A stretch of 64,000 bases of DNA, taken from Vibrio atypicus. Lineage in GTDB: Bacteria; Pseudomonadota; Gammaproteobacteria; Enterobacterales; Vibrionaceae. The DNA lies in assembly GCF_009811315.1 (NCBI RefSeq), contig NZ_BLID01000005.1, forward strand, positions 186,001-250,000, read 5' to 3'. Shown here one piece after another: positions 26,512 through 36,016 of the stretch. The notes beneath the pieces are model-generated. The model did not search any database. It was not told the origin of the DNA and saw only the letters and a list, made by a program, of their open reading frames with translations. The stretch's first letter is position 1. Each line of letters opens with the position of its first letter. The translations under genes were made by a program, and so were the position numbers.

Positions 26512-27606
26512 ATGAAAAAATCACCTTTATACATAGCAACAGCATTAGTCCTTGCTGGATGTGGTGGTTCAGCGGAAACCAATTCAGCAAACTCACAAAA
26601 TGTTGCGGCTCCCCAAGCGACACCTGTTTCTATTGTTGAAGCGGCATCATTCCAACATAGCCCAACAACTTATTATGTTGGTCGCATGCAGGCGATTGAG
26701 TCTGCGCAGCTCACCCCTAGAACCAGCGGTTACTTGCTTGTTAAGCATTTTGAAGACGGCGCAACGGTAGAAAAAGGCGACATCTTATTTGAAGTTGACC
26801 CTACGTCATATCAAGCGGCGCTAGACTCAGCAATGGCAACTCTGAATGAGGCTCAGGCTGCATTAGAGCTCACTAAGCTTAATCATAGCCGTACAGAAAA
26901 TATGCTATCCACAGGTGGCGTTTCTCAAGCTCAACTCGATTTAAGCTCTGCGGAACTCACCATGGCGAAATCTCGATTGCAATCTGCGAAAGCGAACGTT
27001 GTCGTACAACGAGATAACTTAGACCAAACGAAAGTGCGTGCACCTTATGGAGGAAAGCTAGGAAAAAGTCGTTTCTCTATTGGTGATATGGTTGGGCCAA
27101 ACTTTGGTCCATTAACTGACATCGTTCAGGTTAGCCCAATGGAAGCGAGCTTCTCTTTAAAAGAGTCAGAGCTATCGCATCATCAATTGACGGGATCAAA
27201 CCAAGCGCAAGTTGCGTTAGAAGTTGAAGGCGAAATGTTTGAAAACCCTGGTCGTATTTCATTTGTCGATAACAAAATCAACCCGACTAGCGGCACGGTA
27301 AATATCGCTGCCGAGTTTGATAACCCCCACGGTGACTTAACACCAAACCAATACATTCGAGTTGCGCTCAGTCCTTCTGAGCCGATTGATGGCGTTAAAG
27401 TACCTCATGCCGCGATTCACCAAGACCACAGCGCCCAATACGTATTTACGATAGAAGAGGGGCAAGCAGTTCGACGCAATGTTGATGTGGGTGATCGTAT
27501 TGGTCAAAAAGTATTTGTTATAGCTGGCCTGGATGCCAATGAACCTGTGATTGTTGGTGGCCTACAGCGGATTCGTGAAGGTGCACCTGTCGTAGTAGCG
27601 GAGTAA
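26512..27606 (+). CDS. RND efflux periplasmic adaptor lipoprotein
   Basis: This 364-residue protein has a lipoprotein signal with lipobox L14-A-G-C17. It then has the membrane-fusion-protein layout: a lipoyl-type half ([25 protein letters not shown]), a helical hairpin (residues ~100-160), the second lipoyl half ([24 protein letters not shown]), a beta-barrel, and a membrane-proximal domain with [10 protein letters not shown]. It links the pump at 27612 to the TolC-like duct at 25136. It lies 5 bases upstream of the pump gene, so they are tightly coupled. Confidence 0.93.
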   Translation: MKKSPLYIATALVLAGCGGSAETNSANSQNVAAPQATPVSIVEAASFQHSPTTYYVGRMQAIESAQLTPRTSGYLLVKHFEDGATVEKGDILFEVDPTSYQAALDSAMATLNEAQAALELTKLNHSRTENMLSTGGVSQAQLDLSSAELTMAKSRLQSAKANVVVQRDNLDQTKVRAPYGGKLGKSRFSIGDMVGPNFGPLTDIVQVSPMEASFSLKESELSHHQLTGSNQAQVALEVEGEMFENPGRISFVDNKINPTSGTVNIAAEFDNPHGDLTPNQYIRVALSPSEPIDGVKVPHAAIHQDHSAQYVFTIEEGQAVRRNVDVGDRIGQKVFVIAGLDANEPVIVGGLQRIREGAPVVVAE

Positions 27607-27611
27607 CGTCT

Positions 27612-30600
27612 ATGTTGAGTCAGTTTTTTATCAACCGACCGAAATTTGCCTTTGTCATTTCGATATTCCTGACATTGATTGGTCTCATCGCAATCAAAAC
27701 GATGCCGATTGCTGAATATCCGAGCGTGACACCTCCGCAAGTCCGTGTGGTGGCATTTATGCCCGGAGCCAGTGCTGAAACAGTTAAAGAGGTGATTGGC
27801 AACCCAATTGAAGAAGAGGTCAACGGTGTAGATGGCATGGTTTACATGCAGTCGCGTTCGACCAATGATGGCCGTTACTTTCTGAATATTACCTTTGAAA
27901 ACGGTATCGATTCAGATATGGCGATGGTGAACGTGTCTAACCGCGTAGCTGTTGCTGAGAACATGCTGCCGTTTGAAGTTCGAGCGCGAGGCATTCGAAT
28001 TCGTAAGGCTGCTCCGGATGACTTGTTAGCGGTGGCATTTTATTCACAAAACGGATCCATGTCTGAACTCGAGTTAAACAGTTGGGTTGAAGCGAACTTT
28101 ATGGAGCGTATTGCTCGAATCTCTGGCCTTGCAACCAGTGATTTGATCGGTGCGACTTACGGCATGCGTGTGTGGCTCGATATGGACCGTATGGCGTCAC
28201 TTGGTGTTAGCACCATTGAGGTGAAAAACTCGATTCGTGAGCAAAATGCAGTGGTACCCGCTGGCCGTATCGGTCAAGGCCCAAGTCGTGAAAATAGTGC
28301 GTTGCAGTTTAACTTAATTACTCAAGGACGCTTAAGCAGTGCACAAGAGTTTGAGCAGATCATCGTTAAGACACTTCCTGATGGTAACCATGTTTATCTT
28401 GGTGATGTCGCTGAGTTAGAAATTGGCAGTCAATTTTACGATGCGTATGCGACCTATAATGGTGGAGAAGCAGCATTAGTTGCGATGCAAGCAAATCCAG
28501 ATGCGAATGCTCTAGATACGGGTAGTGAAGTCAAAGCCGTGTTGGAAGAGATCCAATCCATCATGCCAGAGGGAATGACTTACACCATTCCTTACGACAC
28601 AACGTTATCGGTAGAAGCGTCCATTCGAAGCATTGTCGAAACCCTATTCTTAGCCGTGCTATTAGTGGTAGCCGTAACTTATCTATTTTTAGGTAATGTC
28701 CGAGCGACTTTGGCTCCAGTGGTTGCGATTCCAGTTTCGCTGATTGGTACTTTTGCTTTCATGCAGATGGGTGGTTTTAGTATCAATACCGTCACGCTAT
28801 TTGGCTTGATTCTGGCGATTGGTATTGTGGTCGATAACGCGATTTTGGTCGTCGAAAACGTCGAACGAATCCTCAATGAGAATCCAACATGGAGTGCGAA
28901 AGAGGCAACGATCCAAGCAATGAAAGAGGTGACGGGTCCGATTGTCGCGTCGACCTTGGTCATGCTAGCGGTATTCATTCCTGTGGCATTGCTTCCGGGG
29001 ATCACTGGGCTGATGTTCGCTCAGTTCTCAATCACTATCTGTATCGCTTTAGTTCTGTCTGCGATCAACGCATTAACGCTATCACCAGCACTTTGTGCAT
29101 TGGTGATGAAGAGAAATCCGACACCGGCTAAATGGTTCGTTCTTTTTAATCGTGCATTTGACAAGCTAACAGTGGGTTATGGCAAAGCCGTGTCACTGAT
29201 GGTTAGAAAAGCCGCTGTTCTCATGACGACTTTTGTATTGGCGATTGGTGCGGTCGTTTGGATGAACGATAAGCTACCAACTGCGTTCGTGCCAGCCGAA
29301 GATAAGGGCGTACTTGCTCTCGCGATGTTCTTACCTGATAACGCATCAAAAGAACGTACAAACGCACTCATTAAGCAAGCAGAAGCGATCTTAGAGCAAG
29401 ATCCTGCGATTGAGGATTTTGCAGGTGCTATCGGTTTTAATGCTCTAACGGGCGGTGTTGCCTCTAACTCGGCGACCATGTTCATCAATCTAAAAGATTG
29501 GGATGAGCGTTTAGCAATGGAAGGCGATCATTCTCAACCCGCAGTGGCACAACGCCTGAATCGTCAGCTCTACTCAATTGATAAGGCAATGACGATTGCG
29601 ATGGGTCTTCCGCCAATTCCGGGTATCGGTATCGGTGATGCACTGGAGTTTATGGTGCAAGACACGGGTGGTCGCAGCGCACAAGAGCTTGCTCAAATGA
29701 CGTATGCCTTGATGGCTGCGGCAAATCAAGCGCCTGAAATCACCAATGCGATGACCACTTATCGCGCGAATGTACCGCACTATCATGTCGAAATTGATCG
29801 TGAGAAAGCGCGTCAAATGGGGGTAACTCTTGGTGCGGTTAATGATGCGATGGCAACACACTTAGCCTCATCATACGTGAATGACTTTGCACTCAATGGG
29901 CGTAGCTACCGAGTCTTTGTTCAAGCGAAAGGTGAACAACGTAATGATCTGAATGATGTACTTCGCATCCACGTTCCTTCAATGGCAGGCGAGCAAGTAC
30001 CTCTATCGACGATTGCATCCATTACGCCAACTTTGGAGCCGGATCTTGTCACTAGCTATAACATGTTACCAGCCGCGAGACTGCAGCTAAATCCTGCGCC
30101 GGGCTATTCATCGGGTGAGGCGATTGCCGCAATGGAGCGAGTGGCTGCGCAAGTATTGGCTGCGGGTTACACCTATGAGTGGACCAATATGGCTTATCAA
30201 GAGAAACAAGCGGGTGGTACAGCGCAAATCGCATTGGTATTAGCGTTAGTCTTTATCTACTTGTTCTTGGTGGCGCAGTACGAATCTTGGACGCTACCTG
30301 CTGCGATTATCATCGTTGCACCGACAGCGGCTGTAGGGACATACGCGGCGTTGCTACTCGGCGGTCAAGCGCTTTCTATCTATGGTCAAATTGGATTAAT
30401 TCTTCTCATCTCGTTAGCGGCTAAGAATGCAATCCTGATGGTTGAGTTCTCTAAGATTAAGCGCGAACAAGAAGGACTGCCTATTGAAGAGGCGGCGATT
30501 CAGGGCGGTAAGATGCGCTTTAGAGCCGTGAACATGACGTCTTGGTCATTCATTCTGGGCATCTTGCCACTGGTCTTTGCTTCAGGGGCTGGAGCCGTTT

Positions 30601-30728
30601 CTCAGAACACGACCGGTCTTGCTCTATTGGGTGGAATGCTAGTGGTATTGGCTGTGGGTTCAATCATGACTCCTGGTTTCTATGCCATATTCCAGAAACT
30701 GCGCGAGCGATTCAGCGCTTCTAAATAA
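27612..30728 (+). CDS. RND (HAE1-type) multidrug efflux pump subunit
   Basis: The 1038-residue inner-membrane pump has twelve membrane segments and two large periplasmic loops, the usual length for AcrB relatives. The N-terminus [19 protein letters not shown] and the TM1 region are typical. In TM4 the proton-relay motif reads [16 protein letters not shown], so the AcrB Asp-Asp pair is Asp-Asn here. The TM10 lysine is kept ([17 protein letters not shown]). It should export amphiphilic compounds using the proton or possibly the sodium gradient. It is last in the operon with its adaptor and outer-membrane channel. A long stem-loop lies just after the stop codon. Confidence 0.94.
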   Translation: MLSQFFINRPKFAFVISIFLTLIGLIAIKTMPIAEYPSVTPPQVRVVAFMPGASAETVKEVIGNPIEEEVNGVDGMVYMQSRSTNDGRYFLNITFENGIDSDMAMVNVSNRVAVAENMLPFEVRARGIRIRKAAPDDLLAVAFYSQNGSMSELELNSWVEANFMERIARISGLATSDLIGATYGMRVWLDMDRMASLGVSTIEVKNSIREQNAVVPAGRIGQGPSRENSALQFNLITQGRLSSAQEFEQIIVKTLPDGNHVYLGDVAELEIGSQFYDAYATYNGGEAALVAMQANPDANALDTGSEVKAVLEEIQSIMPEGMTYTIPYDTTLSVEASIRSIVETLFLAVLLVVAVTYLFLGNVRATLAPVVAIPVSLIGTFAFMQMGGFSINTVTLFGLILAIGIVVDNAILVVENVERILNENPTWSAKEATIQAMKEVTGPIVASTLVMLAVFIPVALLPGITGLMFAQFSITICIALVLSAINALTLSPALCALVMKRNPTPAKWFVLFNRAFDKLTVGYGKAVSLMVRKAAVLMTTFVLAIGAVVWMNDKLPTAFVPAEDKGVLALAMFLPDNASKERTNALIKQAEAILEQDPAIEDFAGAIGFNALTGGVASNSATMFINLKDWDERLAMEGDHSQPAVAQRLNRQLYSIDKAMTIAMGLPPIPGIGIGDALEFMVQDTGGRSAQELAQMTYALMAAANQAPEITNAMTTYRANVPHYHVEIDREKARQMGVTLGAVNDAMATHLASSYVNDFALNGRSYRVFVQAKGEQRNDLNDVLRIHVPSMAGEQVPLSTIASITPTLEPDLVTSYNMLPAARLQLNPAPGYSSGEAIAAMERVAAQVLAAGYTYEWTNMAYQEKQAGGTAQIALVLALVFIYLFLVAQYESWTLPAAIIIVAPTAAVGTYAALLLGGQALSIYGQIGLILLISLAAKNAILMVEFSKIKREQEGLPIEEAAIQGGKMRFRAVNMTSWSFILGILPLVFASGAGAVSQNTTGLALLGGMLVVLAVGSIMTPGFYAIFQKLRERFSASK

Positions 30729-30734
30729 CGGATT

Positions 30735-30790
30735 TCTCTGGCCACTCATATTCAAAAAGAGGCGTTTGAATAGACCTGGGTGGTCAGAGA
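30735..30790. repeat. Two-tier stem-loop after the RND operon
   Basis: Outer arms of 11 bases (30735-30745 and 30780-30790; TCTCTGGCCAC with GTGGTCAGAGA, one G-U pair) enclose inner arms ATTCAAA (30750-30756) / TTTGAAT (30765-30771). No T-run follows immediately. It could be a 3'-end stabilising structure, a weak terminator or part of a small RNA. Confidence 0.55.
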
Positions 30791-30940
30791 ACCTTTCTAA
30801 TACCGCTAGGAAGTAATGTTAGGTTTTCCCCATCAAAATGAACTTTTTAGTGTGTAACTTTCAATATAAATTGGTGTTCAACCGATTCATCCACTGCGGG
30901 AAAGGAAGCTTGCTAGTAGGATTCTTACTAAGGAACCTTT

Positions 30941-31732
30941 ATGAAAAAAACATTGTTAGCAACAGCTTTATTATCGTTGGCTTCTACGCCTGTTTTCGCT
31001 GATGAGCCAGAGGTGATTGATCCATCTGATCTGACTCGCGTGTATACTCAAGCTGCTGTTTTTGTTACTTCTGACGCAGATGTTCGTGTGTCATCTATGT
31101 TTACCGGAGCATGGAGCGAAAACATTCAGTTTGCAGGCTTTGTAGAGGGTAGCTTCGGCAACGACAAAGCTAAGCAGCAAGGCAAAGATAAATTTGGTGT
31201 TGATTATCAAAAGAGTCGCGCGCAGTACTTCCAAGTACACGCGATGGATAACCCGTTGATGCCACGAGTGGGTTTATCGACCGATCTGATTCATCAAAAT
31301 GGTAGCGCTGGTCTACTGAAAGATCTGGGTTACAAAGATACGACTCTGCTTTCTGTCGGTGCGGTCGGCCTTATCAACCCGCAATACACCGCAGGGGCGA
31401 TGGTCTTTCCTAACGTCGCATACACGACTGGTAAAGTATTTGGAGAATCGGCTGACGGCTATATGCTGAACTTGTTTGTTACTCAGCAAATTGGTGATAG
31501 CGGCGCATTTGTTCAAGCCTGGCCTGAGTATTTTAAGGTTGAAGGTGACACCGTTGAGATGGAGTCTAGCTCTTTTAATGTCATGTTTAATGCACCCATC
31601 AAATCCGACCGTACTCAATGGTTGATGACAAAACTTGAGTATGGCAGCACAGATATCGTTACTCCGGATGGTTTCGAAATAGACGGTGACGTAGAACTGA
31701 AAGCCGAAATTGGTGTGAAGTGGTTCTTTTAA
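30941..31732 (+). CDS. Putative outer-membrane beta-barrel protein
   Basis: The 263-residue protein has a signal peptide (MKKTLLATALLSLASTPVFA) and a mature chain of alternating polar/hydrophobic strands. It ends in ELKAEIGVKWFF with the terminal phenylalanine typical of outer-membrane barrels recognised by BamA. I do not recognise the exact family. The start follows AAGGAACC. It is divergently or convergently paired with the LysR gene at 31817, and with the amidohydrolase behind it forms a set resembling the OprB/LysR/amidohydrolase group at 17-21 kb. It may let the amidohydrolase's substrate or product through the outer membrane; this is inference. Confidence 0.72.
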   Translation: MKKTLLATALLSLASTPVFADEPEVIDPSDLTRVYTQAAVFVTSDADVRVSSMFTGAWSENIQFAGFVEGSFGNDKAKQQGKDKFGVDYQKSRAQYFQVHAMDNPLMPRVGLSTDLIHQNGSAGLLKDLGYKDTTLLSVGAVGLINPQYTAGAMVFPNVAYTTGKVFGESADGYMLNLFVTQQIGDSGAFVQAWPEYFKVEGDTVEMESSSFNVMFNAPIKSDRTQWLMTKLEYGSTDIVTPDGFEIDGDVELKAEIGVKWFF

Positions 31733-31761
31733 AAACATCACTGCTTCATTTTACGGATAAG

Positions 31762-31786
31762 TTCGCCCAAGGATGGGCATTTCCCT
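31762..31786 (+). terminator. Weak terminator after the outer-membrane protein gene
   Basis: Short stem GCCC (31765-31768) / GGGC (31775-31778) is followed by ATTTCCCTT. Stem length and T content are modest. Confidence 0.35.
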
Positions 31787-31816
31787 TCCTCAAAATTAAT
31801 GCTGTTTAGTCTAGCG

Positions 31817-32707
31817 TTAAGTTAAATTTTCTCTCGCGTAACTCTTCAATGTCTTCACTATCCCATCTAGCTCTTTTGAATTTTTTAAGGTGAGAGGGTA
31901 GTAAAAAGACAAACCAATTTTAAGCGTGTTTGTCATCTCTTTTATCGGCAGTACCGTCAGTTTTTCAGCTTGGATAAATGGCTGAGCCAAACTATTACTT
32001 AGAATGGCCCAACCGTCATGTTGTAGTAGTTTTAGCAGTACATCGTTGTTGCTGATTAAGCATCGGTTAGCCGATACATGGAACACTTCAGGCATGGTGT
32101 AATAGTGGTTTTCACTGATGTACTGTTTTGCTAGCTCTAGATCACCGATGGTGACTTGTGTCAGCTCAGTTAATGGATGTGTAGGGCGGCAATATACAGA
32201 GAGTTCATCCGTACCCAAGTTAATATAGTCGTAAGCTTTTTCGGGGCTATTTACGAGTCTATTTTGCATAATGGCGAGCGCACTTTTTTCTGTACATATT
32301 CGCTCGATGATTTCATCTCGGTTTCGATGCAGCCAGTTAATTTGGATGTGAGGGAATGCTTGAGATATGTATTGCTCTAAATGCAGAATGAGTTGGTTCG
32401 GAACCAAAATATCGTGGTAAATATCGAAGTGGGTATGTTCCGTTTTGTAACTATCCATCATCCTAGTATGCAGTTGTTCACTATTACGAACGAGCAGTTT
32501 TGCTTGACGATAAACGGCTTCACCTTCCTCTGTCGCAACCGCTTTCTTACCTTGAATTTCAAACAGATCAACGGCATAGCTGTCTTCTAAAGCTTTGATC
32601 TGCTCGCGGATGGTTGTGCGATCTTTGTTAAGCTTCTTTGCTGCTTGGCTATAGCTTCCTTCTTCTACAGTTGCGCAGAACGAAGCAAGGTGTTCGTAAG
32701 AAAACAT
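31817..32707 (-). CDS. LysR-family regulator, paralogue of the one at 19113
   Basis: The product is ~296 residues from ATG 32707 (GGAG just upstream); the frame is open to 32731. The N-terminal winged helix reads YEHLASFCATVEEGSYSQAAKKLNKDRTTIREQIKALED, with the RTTIRE variant shared only with the regulator at 19113-20006. The effector domains of the two also align across their length. It is divergent from the lipoprotein amidohydrolase at 32868 (160 bases between), which it probably controls, and convergent with the outer-membrane protein gene. Confidence 0.9.
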   Translation of the reverse strand: MFSYEHLASFCATVEEGSYSQAAKKLNKDRTTIREQIKALEDSYAVDLFEIQGKKAVATEEGEAVYRQAKLLVRNSEQLHTRMMDSYKTEHTHFDIYHDILVPNQLILHLEQYISQAFPHIQINWLHRNRDEIIERICTEKSALAIMQNRLVNSPEKAYDYINLGTDELSVYCRPTHPLTELTQVTIGDLELAKQYISENHYYTMPEVFHVSANRCLISNNDVLLKLLQHDGWAILSNSLAQPFIQAEKLTVLPIKEMTNTLKIGLSFYYPLTLKNSKELDGIVKTLKSYARENLT

Positions 32708-32867
32708 AAGGCTCCAAATGATGGATTTCACCCATCAATATGTATTATTTAGAACGAATATAGCTTGTTAAAGTAACGCCATCGAGGATAAGGAAGCCAC
32801 CTTTAGAGTCAAATCACGCTCTAAATAAAGATAGGGACAATAAATCCAATATTGAAAGGTGAACAAG

Positions 32868-34805
32868 ATGAAACAGGTACTTCGATATAGCGCATTAGCG
32901 GCAAGCATCGCTTTGGTAGTAGGGTGTAGCCAAACTGAATCTAACAAAGCGGAAACAGCACAGGCTGGTTTATTGTCAGATGCGCCTGTAACGGTCTTTG
33001 TTGCAAAAGATCTTCTCACGATGGCGGATAATACTCCGGAAAGCGCGAACGCTGTGGCAGTGCAAAATGGTGTTATTTTGGAGGTGGGTGAAAAAACAAC
33101 CTTAAGTCATAAATATCAGCACCTTGATGGTTACACTTTAGATAAAACTTTCTCCGATAAGGTGATGACTCCAGGTTTTGTTGAACCTCATATTCACCTT
33201 TGGATGAGTGCTATCTTCCTCAGTACAGATTTTATCACTCCCGCAGATTGGAACTTCCCTTGGGGTGATGTGAAAGGTGTGCAAGGTAACGAAAGCTATT
33301 TCGCTCGCTTAAATGAACTGAATGACACTTTGCCTGAAGGTGAACCCTTGTTTACTTGGGGATATCACAACTATTTTCATGGTAATGAAATGAGCCGCGA
33401 TTTACTTAATCAAGTATCTAAAGAGCGTCCAATCATCGTTTGGCATCGCAGTGCTCATGAGTTCTTCATGAATGATGCCGCGATATCAATGCTAGGCTGG
33501 CAAGAATCCGATTGGCAGGGTAGTGGTGCAGGCTATGATCAGCTTGATTGGGAACGTGGTCATGCTTACGAAAATGGTATGAAGGTGTTACTGCCGAGTG
33601 TTCTGAAGTTTGTGATGGAAAGTGGTCGTTTTGCAACAGGGTTGGAACGAACCAAAGATTATGTTCATTCAGGTGGGATTACAACGGCAGTCGATCCAGG
33701 TGTTGTTATAACCCCAGAACTGTACGAGCAAATGGTGTCTATCTTGTTAGATGACAGCCTCCCTATGGACTATTGGCTAATTCCCGCGGGAAATGTTGCT
33801 TACATGATGAGCGAATTTGATGCTGATAAAGGTAAAGCGATGGCCGAAGCACAAACGCAAATGATGGCTGGGCAAGAGCAAATTCAATGGTTACCCAAAT
33901 TCGTAAAACTGTTTTCCGATGGCGCAATGTACAGTCAGTTGATGCAGCTAAAAGATGGCTATACCGATGGGCATGAAGGGGAGTGGCTTCAAACACCTGA
34001 GCAACTTGAAGACAGCATGCGCCCATACTGGAATGATGACTACACGATTGCGATTCACGCTAACGGAGACTTAGGCTTCTCAGCCGCACTTGATATTGTT
34101 GAGATGCTCAATGAGGAGAAAGCGAGAGAAGACCACCGCACGAGTTTTCATCACCTTGGGATCACGGATAAAGACGATATTCCGCGAGCAGTAGAGTCGG
34201 GAGCTAATTTTAGTGTAAACCCATATTACACTCATGTGTTGGCAGAATTGTATAGCCAAGAAGGGGTCGGCGAAGAGCGTGCTGCGGTGATGTCTCGTGG
34301 ACGATCTTTTATTGATGCAGGCGGTATACTCTCTCTTCATTCTGACGCGCCAATGGCACCGGCTCAACCATTGAGTTTAGTGTGGGCTGCTGTAAATAGG
34401 ATTGGTTTATCAGGAGAAACCGTGATGGGAGCAGAAGAGCGGATTACGGTTGATGAAGCAATGAAAGCTATCACAATTAACGCGGCTTATACCGCTAGGT
34501 TGGAGGACAAAGTAGGAACAATAGAAGCTGGAAAGTACGCAGACTTCACAGTGCTGGATGCCAACCCTTATGTTGTTTCACCAGAAACAATCAACCAGAT
34601 TGGAGTGGAAGCGACTGTTTATCGTGGCGTGGTCGCACCTATCAATTCTGGTCAGACTGGGATGTTATTGAATGAAAACAATCGATACGTCCTGAATAAG
34701 TTGAATAGCCACAGTCATCATCAGGGTCATAACCATCACCACGATCATGATGTGTGTGAAACGAGCTTGTATATTCAACAGGTATTATCAGAGCAATATA
34801 AGTAA
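32868..34805 (+). CDS. Lipoprotein YtcJ/AepA-type amidohydrolase with His-rich tail
   Basis: The ~645-residue protein starts at ATG 32868 (AAAGGTG six bases upstream; the GTG at 32859 lies inside that ribosome binding site). A lipobox V-V-G-C20 marks it as an envelope lipoprotein. Amidohydrolase motifs include MTPGFVEPHIHLWMSAIF (HxH metal site), IHANGDLGFSAALDIVE and the C-terminal AMKAITINAAYTARLEDKVGTIEAGKYADFTVLDANP. The C-terminal HSHHQGHNHHHDHD stretch is a metal-binding tail not seen in the paralogue at 17308. The substrate is unknown. Together with the divergent LysR and nearby outer-membrane protein it mirrors the 17-21 kb module. Confidence 0.87.
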   Translation: MKQVLRYSALAASIALVVGCSQTESNKAETAQAGLLSDAPVTVFVAKDLLTMADNTPESANAVAVQNGVILEVGEKTTLSHKYQHLDGYTLDKTFSDKVMTPGFVEPHIHLWMSAIFLSTDFITPADWNFPWGDVKGVQGNESYFARLNELNDTLPEGEPLFTWGYHNYFHGNEMSRDLLNQVSKERPIIVWHRSAHEFFMNDAAISMLGWQESDWQGSGAGYDQLDWERGHAYENGMKVLLPSVLKFVMESGRFATGLERTKDYVHSGGITTAVDPGVVITPELYEQMVSILLDDSLPMDYWLIPAGNVAYMMSEFDADKGKAMAEAQTQMMAGQEQIQWLPKFVKLFSDGAMYSQLMQLKDGYTDGHEGEWLQTPEQLEDSMRPYWNDDYTIAIHANGDLGFSAALDIVEMLNEEKAREDHRTSFHHLGITDKDDIPRAVESGANFSVNPYYTHVLAELYSQEGVGEERAAVMSRGRSFIDAGGILSLHSDAPMAPAQPLSLVWAAVNRIGLSGETVMGAEERITVDEAMKAITINAAYTARLEDKVGTIEAGKYADFTVLDANPYVVSPETINQIGVEATVYRGVVAPINSGQTGMLLNENNRYVLNKLNSHSHHQGHNHHHDHDVCETSLYIQQVLSEQYK

Positions 34806-34815
34806 GTAATCATAG

Positions 34816-34845
34816 AAAGAGCGAGGATTTCCTCGCTCTTTTTAA
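34816..34845. terminator. Bidirectional terminator between the amidohydrolase and the AEC transporter
   Basis: Stem AAAGAGCGAGG (34816-34826) / CCTCGCTCTTT (34831-34841) with a 4-base loop and T-tail lies 11 bases past the amidohydrolase stop. It overlaps the end of the convergent transporter gene. Confidence 0.88.
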
Positions 34846-35795
34846 ATGAGATGCCAAAGCGTCAGCAATAGAAGCCCAAAAGTACAAGTCAATGTGGAAA
34901 GTATCGTGGTCAGCGCAATAATGTTCGCCGCCAGTACCGCATTGCCATTCATCGCTCTTGCCATAATGTAGCTGGCGGATGCGACAGGCGCGGCGTTCAT
35001 AAAGAAGATGATTCCAAGCTCCATACCCTCAAACCCTAACCAATACGCGCACCCAGTAATGAGTACCGGCGCTGCCACCAACTTAAAACCACTTGCGGCC
35101 CAGGAGGGCGCTTGCTCTTTCTTAAGAGAATTTAAGTTCAGTGATCCTCCGATACATAAAAGTGCAAGAGGTAGTGTCATTTTGGCAAGGTAATTACCCG
35201 CATCAATCGCAATGGTTGGTACAGGAATGCTCAGAACATAAAACGCGATGCCGAGCAAAATAGAGATAATAAGAGGATTTTTAGTCAATGTAGCCGCCAT
35301 CATTTTACCTACTTTCTCTCCAGACTCTTGATGCTTGGGAGTCAGGCAGAGTACAGCCAATACGTTGTAAACCAATGTGGTTGCGGCGACGAAAATCGCT
35401 CCTAACGCAATGCCTTGTTCCCCATAAGCATTCGCGACGTAAGCAATACCTATGATGCCGGTATTAGAGCGAAACCCTCCTTGGATAATGACCCCTTGAT
35501 CGGGTGAAGAGGGAAACAGCGCTTTGACCGCAAATGAAGTAAACAGAAAAAAAGCAATGCTGGATAAGACACCGTATAAGATGAAATGACTGGCGGCAGC
35601 AATATCATGTTCAGACACTACAATACTTAAGAAAAGCATGGTTGGAAGCGTTACCTGAAACACCAGCTTAGATGCGACTTCGATGAAATTTTCGTTAATA
35701 AGGCCAATGCGTTTAAACAAAATACCCAGAACTAGCATTAAACAGATTGGGCCTGTAATTGAAATCGAAAATTGCAATTGGCTGAGTATATCCAT
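34842..35795 (-). CDS. AEC-family (auxin efflux carrier-like) transporter
   Basis: The ~317-residue protein has about ten membrane segments in two halves of five, as in AEC/YfdV-type carriers. It opens LQFSISITGPICLMLVLGILFKRIGLI and contains FRSNTGIIGIAYVANAYGEQG in the fourth segment. Starts at 35795, 35804 and 35819 are all possible; 35795 gives the usual family N-terminus. Bacterial members transport malate, malonate or other carboxylates, and the direction is uncertain. It converges on the amidohydrolase, so it may handle a carboxylate released by that enzyme, but no sequence evidence ties them. Confidence 0.85.
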   Translation of the reverse strand: MDILSQLQFSISITGPICLMLVLGILFKRIGLINENFIEVASKLVFQVTLPTMLFLSIVVSEHDIAAASHFILYGVLSSIAFFLFTSFAVKALFPSSPDQGVIIQGGFRSNTGIIGIAYVANAYGEQGIALGAIFVAATTLVYNVLAVLCLTPKHQESGEKVGKMMAATLTKNPLIISILLGIAFYVLSIPVPTIAIDAGNYLAKMTLPLALLCIGGSLNLNSLKKEQAPSWAASGFKLVAAPVLITGCAYWLGFEGMELGIIFFMNAAPVASASYIMARAMNGNAVLAANIIALTTILSTLTCTFGLLLLTLWHLI

Positions 35796-35970
35796 TCGAG
35801 TCATCCCGCAAAAAATCATCCTTTCCCAACACTTTATCAGAGAGTTACATCAAATGAAGCAGTGACTAGCATTTAGTTGAGAATGTCTTGTAACGGAGGT
35901 TTTAGTTTTTTAGAAGGTGGTATGTTCAATCTTTATTGAGAGTAATTATCATATTGATTGAACTAATTGT

Positions 35971-35984
35971 TATGTTATAACATA
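35971..35984. promoter_or_regulatory. 14-base perfect palindrome in the ABC operon promoter
   Basis: TATGTTATAACATA lies 32 bases before the substrate-binding-protein start. TTGATT at 35954-35959 could be a -35 box, which would place the -10 box inside the palindrome, so a protein bound here would block the promoter. The half-sites resemble Zur half-sites, but the two overlap, so spacing does not fit a Zur box. Confidence 0.5.
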
Positions 35985-36016
35985 CCTTTAATTTCATTCT
36001 CTAAGGACATCACTTG

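Noticed and set aside
31313..31741. Antisense 142-codon frame over the outer-membrane protein gene
   Set aside because: The plus-strand gene has a signal peptide, ribosome binding site and barrel C-terminus; the antisense frame has none of these.
35971..35984. Zur box
   Set aside because: The half-sites look alike, but a Zur site has them separated around a central base; here they overlap, giving 12-14 bases instead of about 17-19.
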